DNA from: Pachyseris speciosa
Taxonomy: Eukaryota > Cnidaria > Anthozoa > Scleractinia > Pachyseridae
NCBI GenBank assembly: GCA_016490735.1
Contig: JAEMWC010000077.1
Span: forward strand, 1,510,001 to 1,574,000
DNA length: 64,000 nt
Direction: 5' to 3'
Part shown: positions 44,089 through 56,992 of the stretch, in pieces
Position numbering within the stretch: the stretch's first letter is position 1
Layout of the letters: every line of letters starts with the position of its first letter
Program-made: the position numbers and the translations under genes
Notes under the pieces: generated by a model
The model's database searches: none
Seen by the model: only the letters and a program-made list of their open reading frames with translations
What the model was told of the DNA's origin: nothing

Positions 44089-45179
44089 ATTCATTTTTAA
44101 TAGAAATCAGCAACCCGATCTTAGATAAATAGCCTTAAACAAAACAAAACCACACGGTACGCGAATACCATACACGTCAGCCTCACTGAAATTTCTCTGT
44201 TTAGCAGAGCGTACCGTAACTCAATTAGTAATATAACTTGAAAATATTAAGATTCCTTCCTTGTTAATGTTGTCTTGCTTGTACAAAACTAAATAAATAA
44301 ATAACAATGCAAAAAATGGTTCCCCGCAGAAATTTCAGCAATCTTGAACCGCAAGAATTTGCTCCAGCAAAAAAAGCACACAAAAATGCCAATCTACAAA
44401 CTAAGTCCCGCGAAATTTTCAGCCTACACGGTATACGTGAGAAAACGAGTTGATTTTGATATCAAAGGGAATGGGCTGCGCGTTGTTTCGCCGCTATCAC
44501 ATACGAATTTCACGATTGTATCGCAGTATTTAAGTCTTTTCCGCTCCAGTAGGAGAGAATGCGGCCAACAGGTGGCTGCCCAGCCTCAACCTAACCCGTA
44601 GATAAAAAGCATAGGAATTGAAAGACCACAGCACCGGCTCCTATGTTCCCTGCTCTTCACGCTCAATGGGTGGGTTCTATTATGTCCCCTTCGAGTTTTA
44701 ACGTGTGGAGGGGAATTGGAAGAAAACAAGGCCAACGGGCGAAGTCACTGCCTAATGACGTGATCATCGGAGCTGAGGAGCTGAGGCAGATGTTGAGCGC
44801 ACAGTCGGGGTGATCTCAATAGTTATTTTAAGAATTTGATCCCAGTCTGGAATTTTGATCCCGCTACTTTCCGCTCACTTACTAACTGACAATTACTGGG
44901 CGTCGGTTTTTTATCGCAGAGCACAAGAAAAATGCTTGTCAATCTGAGAAGTACACTATAATCTTAAGATAGGTATTTTCAAATAGCGCTCAAGACCGTG
45001 ACGTTATAACTATAAATAATCGGGACACCTTATAGAGGTGTCCACCTTAGAGAGGTGTTCACCTAAAGAGGTGTCCACCTTAGAGAGGTGTCCACCTTAG
45101 AGAGGTATCCGCCTTAGAGAAGTGTCTCAGAGCCATGATAGAGTACTTTTTATTTGAAAGAGGTCCTCATTGTTTTTAG

Positions 45180-45357
45180 ATATCCTCATCTGCGGTGTCT
45201 CCAAGTTGGTCAGAAGAAAGACCGCTACCTGCCAATGGAAGTCTGTACCATCATTCCTTGTCAAAGAGACACTTGTCTGAACAACAGACAGCAAGCATGA
45301 TCAGAAGTACAGCAAGGAATGCCCCAGAACGACAAACTGAGGAACATTGAGCATTGG
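45180..45357 (+). pseudogene. Argonaute exon 8 copy, frameshifted
   Basis: It matches 35652-35826 but lost one A in TGTCAAAAGAG and has an altered, longer ...GACAAACTGAGGAACATTG, so the frame is broken. The splice sites TTTTTAG and GGTTAG are kept. Confidence 0.85.
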
Positions 45358-46419
45358 GTTAGTTGGTTTCTCTGTTATGATATTGTATATTCTTAGTTCC
45401 ATTATTGGAGTTGACACCAGTCGGTTTTGACACCCTATTTGTTTCATTGATGGCGGTAGCAACAATGGTGATATTGGTTGTTTTTTGACGATGGCGTTAA
45501 TTATCATATCACTGGCAACGATATCGTTACTTGTGGCAGCAATTGATGGTGATGGTGGTGATGACGGTGATAGTGATGGTGATGGTGATGATGGAGGTGG
45601 TGGTGGTGAGAATGATTGTGGTCATGATGGCAATGGTGGGTGTAATGGCTTAATTACAGTGGTGATGGTGATGGCTATGGTGGTGGTGATGGTAATGGTG
45701 ACAGTGGTGGTGACGGCATAATTTTGTTGGTGGTGGTGGTGATGGGAATAGTGATGGTGTCAGTGATGGTGGCAGTGGATTGGTGGTGGTGATGATTGTG
45801 AAGATGTACGTCGATGATGATGGTGGTGGTGAGTTGTGATGGTGATCGTGATGGTGATGATGATGTTGGTGAAGGTATTGGCGATGGTGATGATGATATA
45901 TGTCGATAATGGTGGTGTGGGTGATTGAGGTCAACATGGTAGTGACGACAGTTGTGATGATGGTGTCTTTGGTTTCTTTAACAATAGTCTGTTTCCTTTC
46001 ATACAGTAATCGATATTAGACAAGAGTTTATTATACACATGAATGACAGAGAATAGGTGTGATCCATCACATCTTGGCAAAATATTCACCTTTAACCCAT
46101 TCACGCTTTACAAATTCTCGATTTTTTTTTACATTACGCCTTAGTTGCGTGTCTACTGACTCAAAATCTATCTGTTTATAATTATCACGATTTACGATTT
46201 CTTGGCAACAATCTCCTTATGCCCGAGGAATCAGCCAGGCTATATGCACTTAATAACCCATCTCACGGTAAGCACTGAAGACATCCAGCGAGTAATGGAC
46301 AACTGCCTGCTGACCAAATAGCCAGCATTGTTAGGGATAAGAGCAGCCAAAAGAAGCTTTCAGTAACCTGCGCTGCAGCTGACCAGTGATGATGTATAAT
46401 GTTGGTTTGTTCTTTATAG

Positions 46420-46773
46420 GCAAAAGAAATGATAAAAACCAGTTCAAAGTACTTAAAGGAATAATTTGACATAACTGTGAATCCTGAAATGTCTCCTGTT
46501 GATGGGCGGGTATTACCAGCACCCAAAATTAAGCTTGGACCCCAGGACCAAGCTCTGGTACCACGTGACGGTTCATGGCACATGCGCGACAAAGCACTTT
46601 ACGAGGGAGCGCACATCGAAACATGGGCGTTGGCCTGTCTTGCGCCTCCACAACATTGCAATGAAGATACGCTGAGAAATTTTTGTAAGCAAATGTCCTT
46701 AGTATCCAATCGAGAAGGAATGAAGATGACTGCACATCCAGCTGTCGTTAGATATGCAAGGGGTAGTAGAGAG
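46420..46773 (+). pseudogene. Argonaute exon 9 copy with a nonsense codon
   Basis: Same length (354 bp) as exon 9. GAAGAG became GAATAA, putting a stop at 46462-46464. The rest stays open with the [10 protein letters not shown] motif. Splice sites intact. Confidence 0.88.
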
Positions 46774-47337
46774 GTATGATGTATTTTAGTTCCGTTTTTA
46801 TTCTAGCGCCCTATTCATTCCCTTTAACATAGCCGTCTTCACTAGCGAAGTACTCATATCTCACCGAAGGAGAGAATTCTAGAAAAAGACAAAACGAGCT
46901 TACGGTTTTGGGAGATATTCGTATGACTCAGCGGCAGTCATTAAAAGACACGTAGCTAATAGTTTTCGGGTTAAATCTATTTCCATTCTGACCATCCGAA
47001 ACTAAAGGCCATTGGTCAGATAGTTTCATTGCTTTGGTGATGTAATTTTTAACAGGTTTTGGCTATATATTGTTATACCGTGTCCATTGGTATAAGTCGG
47101 CATTTGTTTTAAGTGTTTGCATAAAATAGCTAACGTTCCCATAACAGACTACATGTATGTTGTGTGTATGAAAAATGCCAAAATTATCGGTGATAATTTC
47201 ACGATGACGGAAAATCTGGCAGGCCGGGCAGAATCTCTAAAAATTCGAAGATAAACTTCCCTAAAAAGGGACTGTCGAGACGAACTTCTGTAGACTAACC
47301 AGAACATTGTCCTGTAATATCGACCATCATAGAACAT

Positions 47338-47700
47338 TCCCCGGCTAAACGATCAAACATTTTCGTCGAACATCTTGTTTGCAAAACTAACACATGGACT
47401 AACAATGTTTGACGAAACCCTAGACAGTCAGTCGACGGAACGATTTTTGGGTTCTACGCCGTAACACTGAAGTTTCGACGTTATGTGCTTTCATTTGGTT
47501 TCTTTTTCCCGCTCTGTCGTGCAAGTTCTGTTGTCAGGTGGCAAAACGATCAAACAATTTTTTCTTCGTTACGCGAAATATTGGTTGACAATGTTTGAAT
47601 GGAAAACCATTTCAATGGAAAAATGAGAGATGCGGCTAAGAAGTCAAACATCCTTTTCCAACACGATGTTGGACGAAAATGTTTGATCGTTAAGCCGGGA
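47338..47700. mobile_element. MITE specific to duplication unit 2
   Basis: CGGCTAAACGATCAAACATT at the left is mirrored by AATGTTTGATCGTTAAGCCG at the right, with related ACGATCAAAC blocks inside. Unit 1 has unrelated sequence at this point. Confidence 0.7.
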
Positions 47701-48098
47701 TGTAAGACTGGGGTAGCACTCATTTTTAACCCTAGCTTAAATACCACATATTTTAGCCATGGACCTATATTCTTTCAAGCTGAAGAATTAGAGGGGAATC
47801 CCAGGACAATTATTATTAGGAGGAATTTTTGTGCTCCAAAATGGGTTGGGTTCAGCTTTACAGATATTTCGCAGTTTACGAGCATTTTTTTTTTCAGCAG
47901 TCGTAGGAGCAGGTAGCAAATAAGTGCTATTTGTCTTCAGAACAGTTAGTTTAATGGCTTCGGTATTCTAACGTATTCTAGTGCCTCTGATAAACTGGCG
48001 ATTTAGTTTAACAAGTCCGTCAAAAACCTCTGGGTGTATTATTGGGCAACTGCATGGGAAAAAAAAAACAGATGTTTAACCCTAATTATGTTTGATAG

Positions 48099-48780
48099 GT
48101 GGAGCGTTTGTTTGCTGACTGGGTGGTACAACTCAGAGGACTACAGCTCATAGTGGCTGTGCTACCAGGAAAAGACAAAGATCTTTACACAGAGGTCAAG
48201 CGTGTTGGGGACAGTGTGGTCGGGATTCCAACGCAGTGCGTGCAGCAAAAACTGGTGCAGCAAGCCAAACCTCAAGTGTGTGTCAATGCCAAACTGGGAG
48301 GGGTTAACCATGTTATTGACCCTTCAGGGAAACCTGTGTTTACAGAACCAACCATTGTGTTTGGCGCTGATGTTACTCACCCCTCCCCCACGGAAAATGG
48401 TATACCGTCAATCGCTGCTGTCGTGGCTCGTATGGATCGCCATGCTTCTAAATACCATGCTCGTGTTCGAGCACAGAAACACGACAAGGGGGCAGGCGCG
48501 CAGGAGATCATAACAGATTTGGCTGCGATTGTCAGGGAGCTTCTTATCGAGTTTTACAAAGCCAATGGAAAGCTTAAGCCCTCTAAAATTATGTTTTACC
48601 GTGATGGCGTCAGTGAGGGACAGTTTGACCAGGTGCTGGCTCATGAAGTGCGTGCGGTGCAGGAAGCTTGTATTAAGCTTGAGAAAGAGTACCGTCCACG
48701 CATCACGTTTGTTGGGGTGCAGAAAAGACATCACACAAGACTGTTCTGTGAAAACCCCAAAGAGAGCTCTGGTAGGGCAC
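48099..48780 (+). pseudogene. Argonaute exon 10 copy, cut by a Penelope-like element
   Basis: Open for 227 codons with catalytic D, E and D motifs retained and a short in-frame deletion after QQAKPQVC. After SSGRA the sequence enters foreign DNA at 48781; the last ~95 bases of the exon and its donor are gone. Confidence 0.9.
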
Positions 48781-49507
48781 TTGAATGTGGAATGTATTTC
48801 AGAAGGAAAATTAACGATAAAAACGTTACATGACGTTTCGACGAGCTCATGTCATCATTGTCGAATGTGGAGACATTAACATAAGTGACATTAAACATAT
48901 ACAGAAACAGGTGTGTATGTGAATAACAAGAATGCGGATAATGAAATAATAGCACGAGAGTCTAATGTTCATATAGTCACTTTGGGTATTGAGCTTCGGT
49001 CTTTTCTTCTTAATCAAGAGCATTTCAAAAATTAAACACTCCTGTTTGCTCCGGCATTTCTTAGGAATTTTGAAATTCTCCGCACGCAGGTTCGACGGCA
49101 TTAAATTATTCTCGTCCTCGAAGTGTTTCCCGATTACGGAATGTTTATGTTCCTCAACACGCTGATGGAGGTGGCGGCACGTGTAGCCGATATAATTTGT
49201 ATCACACAAATCACATTTGAATTCGTAGACTTCTTTCTGCTGATTCACTAAGAGAGGCTTTAAAAGACCGAAGTTCAATACCCAAAGTGACTCTATTCCC
49301 GCGAAACTCTTTGTGTGAACATTAGACTCTCGCGCTGTTATTTCATTATTCGCATTCTTGTCATTCACATACACACCTATTTCTGTATATATTTAATGTC
49401 ACTTATGTTAATGTATCCACATTCCACAATGATGACATGAGGTCGTCGTAACGTCATGTAACGTTTTTATCTTTAATTTTCCTTTTGAAATGTTTTTCTA
49501 AATCGAT
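48781..49507 (-). mobile_element. Penelope-like element fragment with inverted terminal repeats
   Basis: A GIY-YIG gene fragment lies between two inverted terminal segments: 48781-48985 and 49240-49507 are reverse complements in blocks (GACATTAACATAAGTGACATT, TAACGTTACATGACG-like). Both ends carry GAAACGTC hammerhead-like motifs (48826-48863 minus; 49425-49460 plus with GTAACGTC). Inserted in the PIWI exon of the Argonaute pseudogene. Confidence 0.85.
48990..49374 (-). pseudogene. GIY-YIG endonuclease domain of a Penelope-like element
   Basis: KCDLCDTNYIGYTCRHLHQR, with Cys pair, YIG, catalytic Arg, and later the conserved Glu in RSKQECLIFEMLLIKKKRP, matches the C-terminal GIY-YIG nuclease of Penelope-like elements. 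The RT part is missing, so this is a 5'-truncated insertion. Confidence 0.85.
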
Positions 49508-50112
49508 CTTTATGTGGAATGTAATTGTTGTTTTCATTGGTTTTGCTTTACTGTGCCTTATGATTGGCTAGCAAAACTTGCACCATCTTCTCAACCATTG
49601 AGAAGCAAAATCAAAATCGATAGTACGCCGGCTACATGCGCGCATTTTCCCGAGCTCTTCGCCGGCTGTATGTAATTGCTTGTAACTCTGATTGGCTCAT
49701 TGCGCTGTCTGCGTCTACTCAGGTTTCTCAGTAATTGCTTTGGTTTTGAAAACAAACGGATTGGTTTAACATCATTTCCTTGTTAGAGAGAAGTATAACT
49801 CTTCTTGCAGTAAAAACGTGTCTTTTTTCACTAACACAAAATTTCTAGGCAATTGACGAAGGTACCATAAAGTCTATTGTAGCATTGCATTGTATTATTA
49901 CGGAATTTTTATTTGCTGTACGTTAGGACAGTTCCTTAACGATGCAGTTTCTCTTTGAACACCAAGAAGATTATATTAAGTGACAAAACCAAGATGTTTT
50001 GTTGTTTTGTTATGTGTCAATTATACGTGGTAAGAACTTTGAAAACACTAGCTCCTTTAACATTGTTAGTAGTAAATACAAAAACCCCTTTGCTACTTTT
50101 CTTTTCCATCAG

Positions 50113-50311
50113 GGAACAAGTCGACCAACTCATTATCATGTGCTATACGACGATAACCACTTCACTGCAGACAGCCTTCAACAACTCACTTACCAGCTCT
50201 GTCACGTGTAGGCCAGGTGCACAAAGAGTGTTTCCATGCCAGCCCCGGCTTATTACGCTCATTTGGCAGCTTTCATGCCAGGGTGCACGTGACCAATGGA
50301 GGACATGGGAG
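50113..50311 (+). pseudogene. Argonaute exon 11 copy, stop and deletion
   Basis: It matches exon 11. TAC became TAG (50209-50211) and one C is missing in the CTTTCATGCCAGG block near the catalytic-His region, 199 bp against 200. Splice sites kept. Confidence 0.88.
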
Positions 50312-50947
50312 GTATGAGTTGTCAAAATGTGTAAACCGTTCAGGCCGATGAACTGGCATCAACGGCGGGAAAACAGAAAATTCACTGTCGAGCAAGTGAA
50401 AGCGTACTGTATAATCCCCAGAGAGATTAAATTTCATGATCATCACTGTAGGAAACATAAGATTCTTATTTACATTTTCTCAAAATAATTTGTGGTTGAC
50501 ACGAAACTGCTTGCCTACGCGTTGGAATACGAAATGGCAAATACAAAAAAATCGTCAACCTCCTTCCAGGGGTCCTCTCTCTTCCTCCCTCGCGGAAGTA
50601 CCCTTTCTCCAGAAAGATGATTGAAGGGAGGGGCGGGAAAGTTAAAGTTTGGCTCCACTAAGTCGAGGACCCACCCCCTGTGCGGATTTGATTTTTACAC
50701 GTGGACACGTGAACAGCCGCAACCAGGGAACTTTTTCGAGGGAGGAAGAGGGAGGACCCTGGGAACGAGGTTGGAAAATCATGATAATTTTTGCCATTTT
50801 CAACGTTCGCCGTAGACGAGATGCCAAATCTCTGTTGCCGTCTGCAGATTGCAAATTGCAAATTGAGTTCATGTGTGGCGTCCTTTACGAAGTTGCGCTG
50901 TTTGCTTCGTTTGCATGATTTAATTCGCTCTTCATTTTTATTTCTAG

Positions 50948-51023
50948 TGGTGCTGATTTGGAGAGGTGTCAACAAGTTATTCAAGTTAACGAAAAAATGA
51001 AAGGTGTCATGTATTTCACTTAA
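50948..51023 (+). pseudogene. Argonaute exon 12 copy, open
   Basis: 76 bp as in exon 12, still ending MKGVMYFT and a stop. An AATAAA follows at 51133-51138. Confidence 0.85.
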
Positions 51024-53658
51024 AGATCATAAAGATGATCGAAAACAGCGGACAGACTGAGTGGAAATGCCAGCGATGCCAAACAGCAAAGACAAGACCA
51101 GTTGGGATTATAAGCTTTCATCCTTTCTGTTTAATAAATATCAATTTTACGATAGGCACTCAACTGTGTCGGTTACCCGATTCAAAGTCGATCACCTTTT
51201 AATGGCTTTTATTTAGTAAACAAATAACATGATCACCTTTTAATGGTTTTTAGTAAACAACTACGGAATCGCAAGCAAAATACAGGCCATTGTCTGGTCT
51301 ACTTTTATCTTCGGTTTATCGCATGGCGAAAATTAAGTATTATCACTATTTTTGTTTTAAATGTAACATTGCTGGTATTTAAAAAGTTTTCTGTGGAAGT
51401 CAGCTTGAGTGGACTATAAATAGTAAAAAGAAATAGTATACTTTTCAAAGTGTTAGGAATAAAAGGAAAAGTACAAAAACATGGTATTTAGTAGACTATA
51501 AAAACAAAAAGGAAATACTATACTTTTCAAAGTGGTCGAAAAGTATATATATATTATACTTTTGAAATTGGTCGAAGAAAGGTGTAGCATAGTTTTAAAA
51601 GTGGTAACTTGCGCATGCGTGTTGTTACAGCGAGATCGGATCCTTATCTTAAACGGCAGTCATTTTGCTCACATATGGGACCGTGAATGAAATGGCAACA
51701 AATAGATATTGATTTGTTATATCAAGATGCAAAGCACGCACTCCAAATACATTAATTATTGAACATTTATGTTCCTATAAAAGACCGTTTGATTTTATGA
51801 TTAAATTGCACCTTTATAAAGTTGATTTATAAACTGAGAGACTAAATTTTGGCGATCCTAGAAAAAAAGGAGAAATGCAGTGAGAAATTATATCTAGATA
51901 ACAGAAATACCTGCTATAAAACGATAACTTAATAAACCAATGATTTTTGATTGTTTTAGATGGTGAGTGATTAAAGAAAGCTTTATAACATTATGAAGGG
52001 TAGTATTGGAGGGAACACAGCTGCCTGTTTACAAAGCATTGAACACCGTAAAGATGTATCAAGTTAACCTTGCGACATTTTCCGGCTACAATATTTGCGT
52101 TAAAACTCGTTAACCCTCAGTTTAAATTAAGCAATAGACCACAAGTGTCTATCCAATGGTTTATAGGCTGATAAACCACGCGGGATGTTGGTAGAACATT
52201 CGAAGAATTGGTAAATCACGAGCCGCAGGCGAGTGATGTACGGATTCTTCGAGTATATATAATAATTCAGAAGACGCGCGAAATTTCCATGAGTTTACTG
52301 GTACAATAAACCATAGCTGATTTACCAATCAGAGCGCGCGTATTGACTTTGGTTATTACTTAAAAGATGGTAGTCGTGCCACTTGGCAGAACGTACGAAA
52401 TGTTTACTGTTGTTTGTGTAACGTTTTCTATGAAACGTTACAATTTTAACACAATACTATTTTCCACTGCGCACTCGTCAACAAAGCAATATATAAAATA
52501 TATACATCGCCGTTAGAAAACCAGAGAAACGCTCAGTCCTCCCAGAGAAAATAGGGAAGGGAGTTGTAACAACGGCAACGAAAACATAATTTCGAAATGC
52601 AAGTTCTAGTTGTCCGAGAACATTGTCAGTTGAAGAGGAGAAGAAGAAACAAAAATTCACTATCATACGCTCACATTCACGACAGAACCTTGAATTTGGT
52701 TCTGCTTTCATATTATTGGGGAGCTTAAGCATCGACGACGGCAACGGCAACGAAAACGTATAATTTCAAAGTGTAACTTGACGTTATTGAAACTATTTCG
52801 CGGTTTTCCAATTTGTTCAAATCGTAAATGAAATGTAGGGGAACTATCCAGGAATTAAACCATAAAAGGACCGGCGTTGAAGTAACGAAAGAAAGTTAAA
52901 AATACTGACATGTGTTGACGTTCTAGACAATGAAACCTTGAATTTGGTCATTTCACGTTGTTGTTTTGCAGAGGACGGCAAAGAAATGTATCAAAATGTT
53001 AAATGTACGTGCAGAGCGATTGTTTTTGCTCATTAAGCCTATTGGTTTGTGGAGTTTTCGTTGCCATTGTCGTCTTCGTCGCTGAAGCTCCGTAATTTCA
53101 ATCTGGCGCAAAGCAAAGCTTCTTTGGCTCATTGCTAGGGACATGGACACGTTTTTCCCAGCGGCAATATTTATCTCTTCCGCCGCATAGTGTGCAAACG
53201 CGGTATCACTTTGCACGCCCACGCCACCCCACGCGACCACACTCAGTACTGTGTGTCTTCCTCGTTTCGCGAAAACACGGAGAGGAAAGTATTACGGGTA
53301 GTATTATAGCCACGCTAGAGGTTAAATATCTCAGTGTATTTTCATACACACCCTCGGCCACTTCAAGTAATCAGTGCATAAATATTGCAACTTTCAATTC
53401 TGAACTTCCCATATCATAAACATATCCTGGTCATCACATTTACACTCATTATCTTTATTATATATTCAAATTATTCGCACGCGCATGCCCAAATATTGCA
53501 GCTAGTACTAATGCTGAACTTCACACATAGTAATTAAAACGTGCAACTCATTCCTAGCCTGTGCTGCATGTATTTGTGCTAATACACGTATTATTTTTGA
53601 TTTTCTTATATTCATTGTCACACACGTATTTCCGTTGTTTCCAGTCGCTCCCATGTTA

Positions 53659-53971
53659 AGGGCTGTTTACATGAGAAAACTCGCACCTGCGCGAGTTTCA
53701 TACCGGGGTGACTTTTGCCCCGCCGCGAGTTCACTCCAGCTCCCTCTCACAGCTCTGTATTCGTTTACATGATACCAACAAAAAATGTCATGCCCGCGCG
53801 AGTCGCACCGGCGCAAGTTCACCCCGGTTCCTGCACCGAAGCGAGAATTTTCGTTCCGGTGCGAAATCTCGCGATGGTATCATGTAAACGAATACAGAGC
53901 TGCAAGAGGGAGCCGGAGTGAACTCTCGCCGGGGCGAAAGTCACCCCGGTATCATGTAAACACCCCATAAC
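53659..53971. mobile_element. GC-rich foldback MITE, unit 2
   Basis: The copy of the element at 43776-44088 carried along by the segmental duplication. Same ends and repeats with few substitutions. Confidence 0.7.
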
Positions 53972-54901
53972 ATTCATTTTTAATAGAAGGCAGTAGCCCG
54001 ATCTTAGATAAATAGCCTTAAACACAAAACAAAACCACACGGTACGTGAATACCATACACGTCAGCCTCACTGAAATTTCTCTATTCAGTAGAGCGCACC
54101 GTAACTCAATAAGTAATATAAGTTGAATATTAAGATTCATTCCTTGTTAATGTTCTCTTGCTTGTACAAAACTAAATAAATAAATAAATAAATAATGCAA
54201 AAAATAGTTCCCAGCAGAAATTTCAGTCATCTTGAACCGCAAAAAAAGCACACAAAAACGCCAATCCACAAACTGATAAGTCCCGCGAAATTTTAAACCT
54301 ACACGGTATACGTAAGAAAACGAGTAGATTTTGATATGAAAGCAAATGGGCTGCGCGCTGGTTTCGCCGCTATCACATACGATTTTCACGATTGTATCGC
54401 AGTATTAAAGTCTTTTCCGCTCCAGTAGGAGAGAATACGGCCAACAGGTGGTTGCCCAGCCTCAACCTAACCCGTAGATAAAAAGCATAGGAATTGAAAG
54501 ACCACAGCACCGGCTCCTATGTTCCCTGCTCTTCACGCTCAATGGGTGGGTTCTATTATGTTCCCTTCGAGTTTTAACGTGTGGAGGGGAATTGGAAGAA
54601 GACAAGGCCAACGGCTGAAGTCACTGCCCAATGACGTGATCATCGGAGCTGAGGAAGCTGAGGCAGATGTTGAGCGCACAGTCGGCGTGATCTCACCAGT
54701 TATTTTAAGAAAACGATCCCAGTCTGGAATTAATTGATCCCGCTATTTTCCGCTCAATTACTAACTGATAATCACTGGGCGTCGGTTTTTTATCGCAGAG
54801 CACAAGAAAAATGCTTCTCAATCTGAGAAGTACACTATATTCTTGAGATAGGTATTTTCAAATAGCGCTCAAGACCGTGACGTTATAACTATAAATAATC
54901 G

Positions 54902-55070
54902 GGAGCAGCGTTGGTGAGAGCGCTCGCCTTCAACCAATGTGTTCCGGGTTCTTTTCCCGGACTCGGCGTCATAAGTGGGCTGCGTTTGTTGGTTCTCTAC
55001 TCTGCTCCGAGAGGTTTTTCTCTGGGTACTTCGGTTTTCCCCTGTCTTCGACAACCAACATTTCTCTCAC
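54902..55070 (+). mobile_element. tRNA-derived SINE at the duplication border
   Basis: GGTGAGAGCGCTCGCCTTC, a B box changed to GGTTCTTTTCC and the family body GACTCGGCGTCATAAGTGGG. It starts exactly where homology to unit 1 ends. Confidence 0.75.
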
Positions 55071-55191
55071 ACGGCCACACAACTCGCAGCTTTAAATTGT
55101 CACAGTGTATAAATAAAATTTCAGTTTACCTTTTACCGTTTTTTTTAGTTGCGTTAAAATGTGTCAAGCAAATGTGTCTGAGGCAAATGTG

Positions 55192-55455
55192 TCCGAGGAG
55201 CAGTACTGTCTACTTTGCTGTACAAGATGGTTCTAACTTTTGAGTCTGTGGATGAAATCCTAAAATGTGACCATTCAAATGAAAGCTACTGAGCAGTACT
55301 TCCCTGTGGTACTGTTTATTATGCTGTACAAAGTGGTTCTAACTTTTGAGTCTGTGGATAAAATCCTGAAGTGTGACCATTCAAATGAAAGCTACAGAGC
55401 AGTGCTTCCTGTGGCACTGTTCATCGTGCTGTAGAAGCTAGACCATTCAAATGGA
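55192..55455 (-). repeat. Tandem array of a ~110-bp repeat (orientation A)
   Basis: Two and a half units with TTTTGAGTCTGTGGATGAAA and GTGACCATTCAAATGAAAGC. The reverse complement of the array at 59215-59990. Confidence 0.75.
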
Positions 55456-56015
55456 ACGCCTAATTTGTGTGACTGTTAAAGAGTTCAGTTTCAATCGGCG
55501 AAAAAATCTGCAAGTGTGACTTGTCGAACGAAAAACATAAGTATGGAGGAATACTTCAATCAGTGATGTCATTCGCTCTTACAGTTGACTTGTCAACAGC
55601 CTTGAATCTCTCATGTTCTTAATACAGCATGTGACATCACTTTACATCCACCAAGATGTTTTTCGGTAACTAAGCAAAATAAAGGTTAAAAAGTCTGAAA
55701 GCGTGCTTAAATGAGTGTATCAGCTGAGACGGTACGCAATTTAAAACTTCTGAAAATTGAGCTTATACTTGACCTTCTTGAAAGCCATTGACACACTTTG
55801 TGAAAACAAAATCGTACATCCTTCTGACGTTTAGTTCGAAACGTAGCCGCTTTTTTCCCGTTGAGAAAGGCAACTAAACTGACGGCTCACAAATTAAAAA
55901 CACAAACGTAAGTGAAATGTGAAAAAAGCGTGTTTTACTTTTCTTTTTGTGCATCCCATGTGCTGATGCGTAGACATATTCAAATAAAATAAAGTGTTAT
56001 TTCCACCAAATGCTG

Positions 56016-56361
56016 CAATAGACCTTTCAACTTTTGATACAGGCTATATAGCGAAATTAGTAAAGTGCCCAAGTGTGTGAGTGGTATCTTTTAAAATCGC
56101 AAAGGTACAGCTTCGTACAGTCGTGAAATTTTACAGACGTTTGTATGCTGGTGGGGTGGGGAAAGTTTGTGCCCCCCACCATGCGTACAAAACGTCTGCT
56201 GATACACAGTTCCCATATTTTCGCTATTTTGCAAGATGTGACTCTCAAAATTGGCCATTTTACTAATTGCTAGATGCTCGGCTTTCTAGGAGTGCCGATA
56301 TATTTTTGCTTAGATATTGGTCAAAATCAAAAGTTAAAGAAAACCTTGGAAAGACCTATTG
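56016..56361. mobile_element. Foldback MITE
   Basis: CAATAGACCTTTCAACTTTTG and its mirror (AAAGTTAAAG...AGACCTATTG) bound inner inverted repeats (TTTACAGACGTTTGTATG, CCCCACCATGCGTACAAA). Confidence 0.65.
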
Positions 56362-56954
56362 ACAGAGGAAGAAGAAGCTATCGCTGGCTGTAACATATAT
56401 ATATAATTTTTTGAGAATAGCTCTTGAGGTAAATAGATGAAGAAGATAGAAGCAAGTTCTTGAACCTGTGTTCTTTTTCCAGTGGTTCTTTCATTTTCAA
56501 ATAATCAGCTCGCATGTTGTTCATAGACTCATGACTGAGGCCTCGTGACAGTGAACACCAGCGAGAGGTTTCGCGTTATTGAAACTGAAATTAAAGTTTA
56601 CTTTTGGGGGTCATGCGAACGTGATCATTTACACATCTTTAGATCCTGGAGGTGGCTAGTCATGCGCCAAATATTCACGAAATGGTTGGCCTGTGACACT
56701 TGATTTCCCGCCTTAGACAACGGCAGTTCGACTTGTGTCATTTTCTATAAAAACAAATGATCATAGCAACAGTAATAATACTCTAAAATAAAAAAGAAAA
56801 AGAGAAATAATAAAAACGCGGGAGAAAAAAACGGTTGTAAAATTGTTGTTCAGTAGCTTTGATTTGCATTTTTATAGTTTCAATTCATTTTCAGAGTAGG
56901 ATCTCCGGCCTGTAGAGTTCTTGTAGAAGCTCACATGTTTCTAGGCGTGTAGTT

Positions 56955-56992
56955 ATTTTATTTATTTATTTATTTATTTATTTATTTTACAT
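56955..56992. repeat. (TTTA)n microsatellite
   Basis: About eight TTTA units. Confidence 0.8.

Larger units (their letters stand above)
35500..45022 (+). repeat. Segmental tandem duplication, unit 1
   Basis: From the minisatellite through Argonaute exons 8-12 and ~4 kb downstream, to the AATAATCGGGA at about 45012-45022. It matches unit 2 almost throughout, except for unit-specific insertions (SINE block at ~37.29-38.10 kb, MITE 43289-43513, the intron duplication). Confidence 0.9.
45023..54901 (+). repeat. Segmental tandem duplication, unit 2
   Basis: It begins in minisatellite units (GAGGTGTCCACCTTAGA) directly joined to unit 1's end and finishes at AATAATCGGGA, beyond which a SINE follows. 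The junction places one breakpoint in the minisatellite and the other at the start of that SINE. Confidence 0.9.
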
